This document shows positions 4,501-6,630 of a stretch of DNA of 6,630 nt, one piece after another. Location: contig JAHDHT010000044.1 in NCBI GenBank assembly GCA_020631175.1, positions 1,180 through 7,809 on the forward strand, read 5' to 3'. This DNA comes from Chitinophagales bacterium. Its GTDB lineage: Bacteria; Bacteroidota; Bacteroidia; Chitinophagales; JAHDHT01. Each line of letters begins with the position of its first letter. Position 1 is the first letter of the stretch. Both the position numbers and the translations under genes were made by a program. The notes below the pieces were generated by a model that saw nothing but the letters and a program-made list of their open reading frames with translations, had not been told where the DNA came from and made no database searches.

Positions 4501-6630
4501 ATTTGAATCGGAAAGCGTAAGTATTGCAGAAGTATTATTTGCTATACCTGAAATTAAAAATACGCTGTTGCCCTGGTCAGTAACTGTTCCCTGGTCACTA
4601 GCAACACTATATCCTGTATTCGTGCCACCACCAACGGTCACACTAACGTTAAAGCTACTTTCTCCGTTACATTCATAATCATTATTAATAATTAAACTTA
4701 ATGGAGCTAAAAGATTAACAGGTAGGGTAGGACTCAAATCGATACAAGGATCAGAAAAATCAATACCGAAAGTTGTACCCGGTGCGGCAGCAATAGCCGT
4801 TACGTAAACCGTTGGAGGTACAACACCACTGTTAACAAATGAAGTCATAACATTTCCAGTTGTTCCACTTTCAGCTGCATAAATTACCGTTGGTAAGTTA
4901 ACTGTAGGGTTTGAAGAGTCATGGAAGACAAGGAATAATTCCTGTCCTGCATCAAGATTGAAACCATTGGCCATTGCAATTATAGTTTCACCAGAACATG
5001 CATCTGAAGGAGACACCATTACATTTCCTGCATCTGCTGTACAAACAGGAGCATTGTAACAATCGAATGGTCCTAATACTAACTGTTGAGATCCGCAAGC
5101 ATCTGTAAGCGTTACTACTGCAGTCATATTATCAGTGATACCTGCAATTGTATATGCGCCGTTTCCATTATCAGTAACGGTTCCACTAGTAGTTGTTACA
5201 AGGTAATTACCGTTTCCGCCACCTGCTTGAACACTTCCAGAATAGGTAAGTCCGTCAGCAGCACAATCAAAGTTTGCTGATGCTGCAAAGGTAAGTGCCG
5301 GAAGAATTGTGATTTCGAATGTAGAACTTATTTCAATACACTGGTCTGTAAAATCAGGTCCGCCATTTCCGTCATCCGTTGCTACAATAGCAGTAGCATA
5401 TAAAGTGGAAGGAAGCGATCCATTATCATTTAAAACTGTTGTTACTGTACCAGAAGTACCTGAACTGATTGCATAAACTGTAGTTGGCAAAGTAACAGAT
5501 GGATTAACCGCATCATGGAATACAACATACATATTTTGTCCTGCTCCTAAGCTAAAGCCTGTCGCACTTGCACTTGTAGAAGCACCTGAACAAATGGTTG
5601 CATTATTAACACTGAACTGACCTGTATCTCCAGAACAAACAGGAGCTGTATAACAATCGAACGGTCCAAGTATAAGCTGTTCTGAACCACAATCATCTAC
5701 AAGTGTAACTGATGCAGTTGTCTGACTTGGTATACCATTGATAATAAATGTACCATTACCGGCATCAACAACAGAACCTGAGCTTGAAGTAACAATGTAA
5801 TTTCCGCTACCGCCTGAAGCCTGAACGGTTCCACTATAGGTTAAGTTATCTGAAGCGCAGTTGTATAATGTTGAAGCGCTAAACTGAATTGTATTTAACA
5901 GACTCAATGCAATTGTATTTCCAATTTCAATACACTGATCATTAAAATCAGGTCCACCTGCTCCATCGTCTGTAGCAACAATAACTGTAGCATAAACCAC
6001 AGCAGGTAAAGTACCATCATTGGTAATACTTACTGAAACCGGAGCAGTTGTTCCGCTTGCTACCCCATAAACAGTAGTTGGAAGAGCCGTAGCAGGATCT
6101 ACAGCATTATGGAAAACAACATAAGCATTCTGTCCTGCGCCTGCTGTAAACCCGGTAGCTGTTGCTGTGGCGTTACCGTTAAAACAAACAGTCTGATTAT
6201 CTACTGCAAGCTGACCGGCAACAGCAGTACAAACAGGACCGGTATAACAATCAAACGGACCTGCAATAAGGGTATTTCCGGCACATCCTGAAATATCTGA
6301 AACAGTGATTGTTGAAGTAGCATTATTTAATATACCACTTACAGTAAATGCACCTCCACCTGTTGGGATAACATTTCCGCTTGAAGCGGTTACCTGGTAA
6401 CTTCCTGAGCCACCACTTACAGCAATTGTAGCGGAATAAGAACTCTGGTTATCACAAACGTAATTCGGATCAAGTGTTACCGTAACCGGATCTAACAATG
6501 AAACCGATTGAGTTGAGCTTAAAGCCAAACAATCATCTGTAAAATCAGGTCCACCAGCTCCGTCATCAGAAGCTATAATTCCTGTAACATAAATTACTGA
6601 CGGCAATGAACCGTCATTCGTTAATGAAAG
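1579..6630 (-). CDS. Giant secreted modular repeat protein, T9SS type B sorting domain (5' end outside window)
   Basis: The frame is open across the window edge: the eight codons above 6606 read LSLTNDGS and continue the repeat pattern, so the apparent TTG start at 6606 is internal. There are 1683 visible residues plus TAA. Module order: A0 (1-133, partial), A1 (134-331), A2 (332-529), A3 (530-726), A4 (727-926), B1 (927-1047), B2 (1048-1175), C1 (1176-1276), C2 (1277-1370), C3 (1371-1479), C4 (1480-1588), sorting domain (1589-1683). Nearly every module begins with Cys; A and B modules share a CxAxAG-like opening. Residues 1-1580 contain no Lys, Arg or Trp, making the protein strongly acidic. 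I count about 76 Cys. Known biology: CHU_C-type proteins cross the outer membrane by the T9SS and often act as adhesins or gliding/matrix proteins. Adhesin function is inferred from architecture; no enzyme domain is visible. The signal peptide must lie upstream. Confidence 0.95.
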   Translation of the reverse strand, partial: LSLTNDGSLPSVIYVTGIIASDDGAGGPDFTDDCLALSSTQSVSLLDPVTVTLDPNYVCDNQSSYSATIAVSGGSGSYQVTASSGNVIPTGGGAFTVSGILNNATSTITVSDISGCAGNTLIAGPFDCYTGPVCTAVAGQLAVDNQTVCFNGNATATATGFTAGAGQNAYVVFHNAVDPATALPTTVYGVASGTTAPVSVSITNDGTLPAVVYATVIVATDDGAGGPDFNDQCIEIGNTIALSLLNTIQFSASTLYNCASDNLTYSGTVQASGGSGNYIVTSSSGSVVDAGNGTFIINGIPSQTTASVTLVDDCGSEQLILGPFDCYTAPVCSGDTGQFSVNNATICSGASTSASATGFSLGAGQNMYVVFHDAVNPSVTLPTTVYAISSGTSGTVTTVLNDNGSLPSTLYATAIVATDDGNGGPDFTDQCIEISSTFEITILPALTFAASANFDCAADGLTYSGSVQAGGGNGNYLVTTTSGTVTDNGNGAYTIAGITDNMTAVVTLTDACGSQQLVLGPFDCYNAPVCTADAGNVMVSPSDACSGETIIAMANGFNLDAGQELFLVFHDSSNPTVNLPTVIYAAESGTTGNVMTSFVNSGVVPPTVYVTAIAAAPGTTFGIDFSDPCIDLSPTLPVNLLAPLSLIINNDYECNGESSFNVSVTVGGGTNTGYSVASDQGTVTDQGNSVFLISGIANNTSAILTLSDSNGCEITAGTGSFDCTIPCSANAGTLSLTDGTLCDGQSASATATGFSVGAGQQMYLVYHNASDPALNLPTSIYAITSGVVSPLSLDITNDGSLPNVIYVTAIVAEDDGNGGPDFTDPCLALSSTLALTNLPTLTISAPFGLSCETGNATYSAQVTVTGGTGSINVITTSGNVIDMGTGTYVITGIPEGTATVINATDASGCTSGNVSAGPLDCEDPFVCEANAGVLTPPAITTVCDSSGFVQAPLVTGSNLDYDYLFLLTNSDLDIVSISGTGAFDLTGFNPGNYCVHGLSYDEGTDQAPNLNITNAAQLLTQTDACFDLIVDACYTITVLDCGEPAIDCDANAGNLLPIMFDEFCTLNADEITLPLPFGQNPTFDYLFVITNSNLDIVATSSNITASLTGQPEGEYCIHGLSYDADSPQAPNLNITNVSELFAQTDACFDLILEDCVTVTIQGEGINPAPPVGPSDTTFLCTQYITPIDFCIDIIDPDGGNAYLVDLISFCNPSIVGDNCVHYPPLPGLTEGMDETISLIYCDDDCPQECDTAYVNISIIPEGAECVQDTSGVNPTVCNPDTLYYCTGPITPFEICLDCEDATGYEVTEVNSMFNCSIDDVLGTCFTYTPLPGLEDIGEDVIEVVYCQDGMTNCVTQVIVMTVGDCTPPPPCPEIIYACTAPIVPIDICLECEFDFNPNYVITNVESYFDQCTIDEIGTMCIEYIPLPLMDLLGTDTVTIEYCDQITGECDETLLVMTFSNCDNLGGGGDPDPDPDPEPVCEDTYFGCSPPITPFDFCLDCQLGNDPDIEIQSVNSLFNCGIDDIEGGCFTYTPLPSMDQVGSDTVTIVYCDMNTVSCDSAFLIMTFENCDDDGFTNPDDDKENVTQESCPIDISNALSPNNDGINDAFRIDGLDCYDGNHLTVFDRFGNIIFETENYKNDWRGLNRANNSSDIIENGTYFYILTVTKDNQNKHPFSGFIEVVR
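1582..1866 (-). other. CHU_C gliding-motility-associated C-terminal domain (T9SS type B sorting signal)
   Basis: These last 95 residues carry the family's landmarks in order: ISNALSPNNDGINDAFRI, LTVFDRFGNIIFE, NYKNDWRG, NGTYFYILTV, and the terminal GFIEVVR. Such domains direct the protein through the T9SS translocon to the cell surface or medium. It is the only part of the visible protein rich in basic residues (five Arg, three Lys) and holds the only Trp, a sharp break from the region before it. Confidence 0.95.
1867..3105 (-). repeat. C modules: four cysteine-rich Ig/cadherin-like repeats in the giant protein
   Basis: The copies lie at 2803-3105 (C1), 2521-2802 (C2), 2194-2520 (C3) and 1867-2193 (C4). 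The shared pattern is Cys, then ITPFxxCLDC, VNSxFNCxIDDxxGxCFTYTPLPxM, GxDTVTIxYCD, a Cys, and MTFxNC. C2, C3 and C4 each have nine Cys by hand count; C1 has eight and is the most diverged (FCIDIIDPDGG, PPLPGL, CDTAYVNISI). The TYTPLPG...GxDxxxxxYCD core resembles the Ig-like or cadherin-like stalk domains common in Bacteroidota surface proteins. C3 and C4 end in linkers, the first acidic and Pro/Gly rich, the second acidic. Confidence 0.85.
2197..2238 (-). repeat. Pro-Asp / poly-Gly linker coded by a short tandem DNA repeat
   Basis: Read in protein direction the stretch is GGGG followed by DPDPDPDPEP, sitting between modules C3 and C4. In the DNA it appears as repeats of a six-base unit related to CCGGAT plus a run of ACC. 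Such linkers are usually extended and semi-rigid spacers. The DNA repeat could change length by slippage without breaking the frame, because the unit is six bases. Confidence 0.85.
3106..3852 (-). repeat. B modules: two ~125-residue repeats in the giant protein
   Basis: B1 is at 3490-3852 and B2 at 3106-3489. Both start with CxANAGxL and share a DYLFxxTNSxLDIV strand, then YCxHGLSYD, QAPNLNIT and QTDACFDLI, ending in a Cys-containing Val/Thr-rich strand. Six Cys are counted in B1 and five in B2. Similar GxYxxHxLxYD segments are recalled from other Bacteroidota surface proteins. No enzymatic motif is apparent. B2 ends in a short Pro/Gly linker (GINPAPPVGPSD) before the C modules. Confidence 0.8.
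3853..6630 (-). repeat. A modules: one partial and four complete ~198-residue repeats in the giant protein
   Basis: The copies are A0 6232-6630 (partial), A1 5638-6231, A2 5044-5637, A3 4453-5043 and A4 3853-4452, with lengths of 198, 198, 197 and 200 residues for the complete ones. Each has two halves. The first opens with a CxAxAG-like motif, a second Cys, AGQxxYxVFH, LPTxxY, a VYxTAIxA strand and an acidic loop DDGxGGPDFxDxC. The second half carries a Cys, a YSxxVxxxGGxGxY core, a GxGxxxIxGI turn and DxCG, ending at GPFDC. This second half resembles SprB-type repeats (GG...Y, then a DxxGC ending). Complete modules have six Cys each. The copies are clearly diverged from one another, so this is an old array rather than a recent duplication. 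Confidence 0.88.

Noticed and set aside
5086..5280. Plus-strand 64-codon reading frame rich in Ser and Cys
   Set aside because: It is an antisense shadow of an A module; its composition mirrors the Thr/Val/Gly-rich repeat codons.
3853..6231. Recent tandem gene amplification of the A modules
   Set aside because: The modules differ at many positions in both DNA and protein, so they are old copies; only short stretches around the acidic loop stay nearly identical.
6109..6291. Plus-strand 60-codon reading frame with many Cys
   Set aside because: Antisense shadow of module A1; no start signal or family resemblance.
6604..6606. TTG as the start codon of the giant gene
   Set aside because: The frame continues upstream to the window edge with a sequence (LSLTNDGS) that matches the other A modules, so this codon is an internal Leu.

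Overview
The window looks like a piece of a Bacteroidota chromosome. The clearest sign is the large minus-strand gene, which ends in a gliding-motility-type C-terminal sorting domain (the CHU_C / type B cargo signal of the type IX secretion system, T9SS). Supporting signs are moderately AT-rich DNA, no Shine-Dalgarno-like sequence before the one visible start codon, and multi-module secreted proteins. The genus cannot be fixed from this sequence.

Layout, all genes on the minus strand and so read from high to low coordinates. (1) 6630-1579: the 3' part of a giant secreted repeat protein, 1683 residues visible and open at the window edge. It has a partial plus four complete ~198-residue modules (A), two ~125-residue modules (B), four ~94-109-residue cysteine-rich Ig-like modules (C), and the T9SS sorting domain. 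(2) 1558-1524: a strong intrinsic terminator just after its stop codon. (3) 1523-888: about 640 bases without a gene. This spacer is not empty: it holds a run of degenerate TTCAAGT repeats, a long foldable element of about 150 bases with what look like conserved boxes, and two inverted repeats in front of the next gene. (4) 887-1: the 5' part of a secreted CotH-family protein with a signal peptide and a chitobiase/FN3-like domain; its 3' end is outside the window.

Both proteins should be exported. The giant protein is most likely a surface adhesin or matrix protein carried by the T9SS. The CotH protein is a possible secreted protein kinase or cell-surface factor. The terminator and the long spacer suggest separate transcription units, so a functional link is only a possibility.

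The most striking observations are two. The first 1580 visible residues of the giant protein contain no lysine or arginine and no tryptophan, yet carry a regular set of cysteines. And the intergenic spacer holds a structured RNA-like or repeat-like element. I see no defence system, CRISPR array, transposase, tRNA or rRNA.
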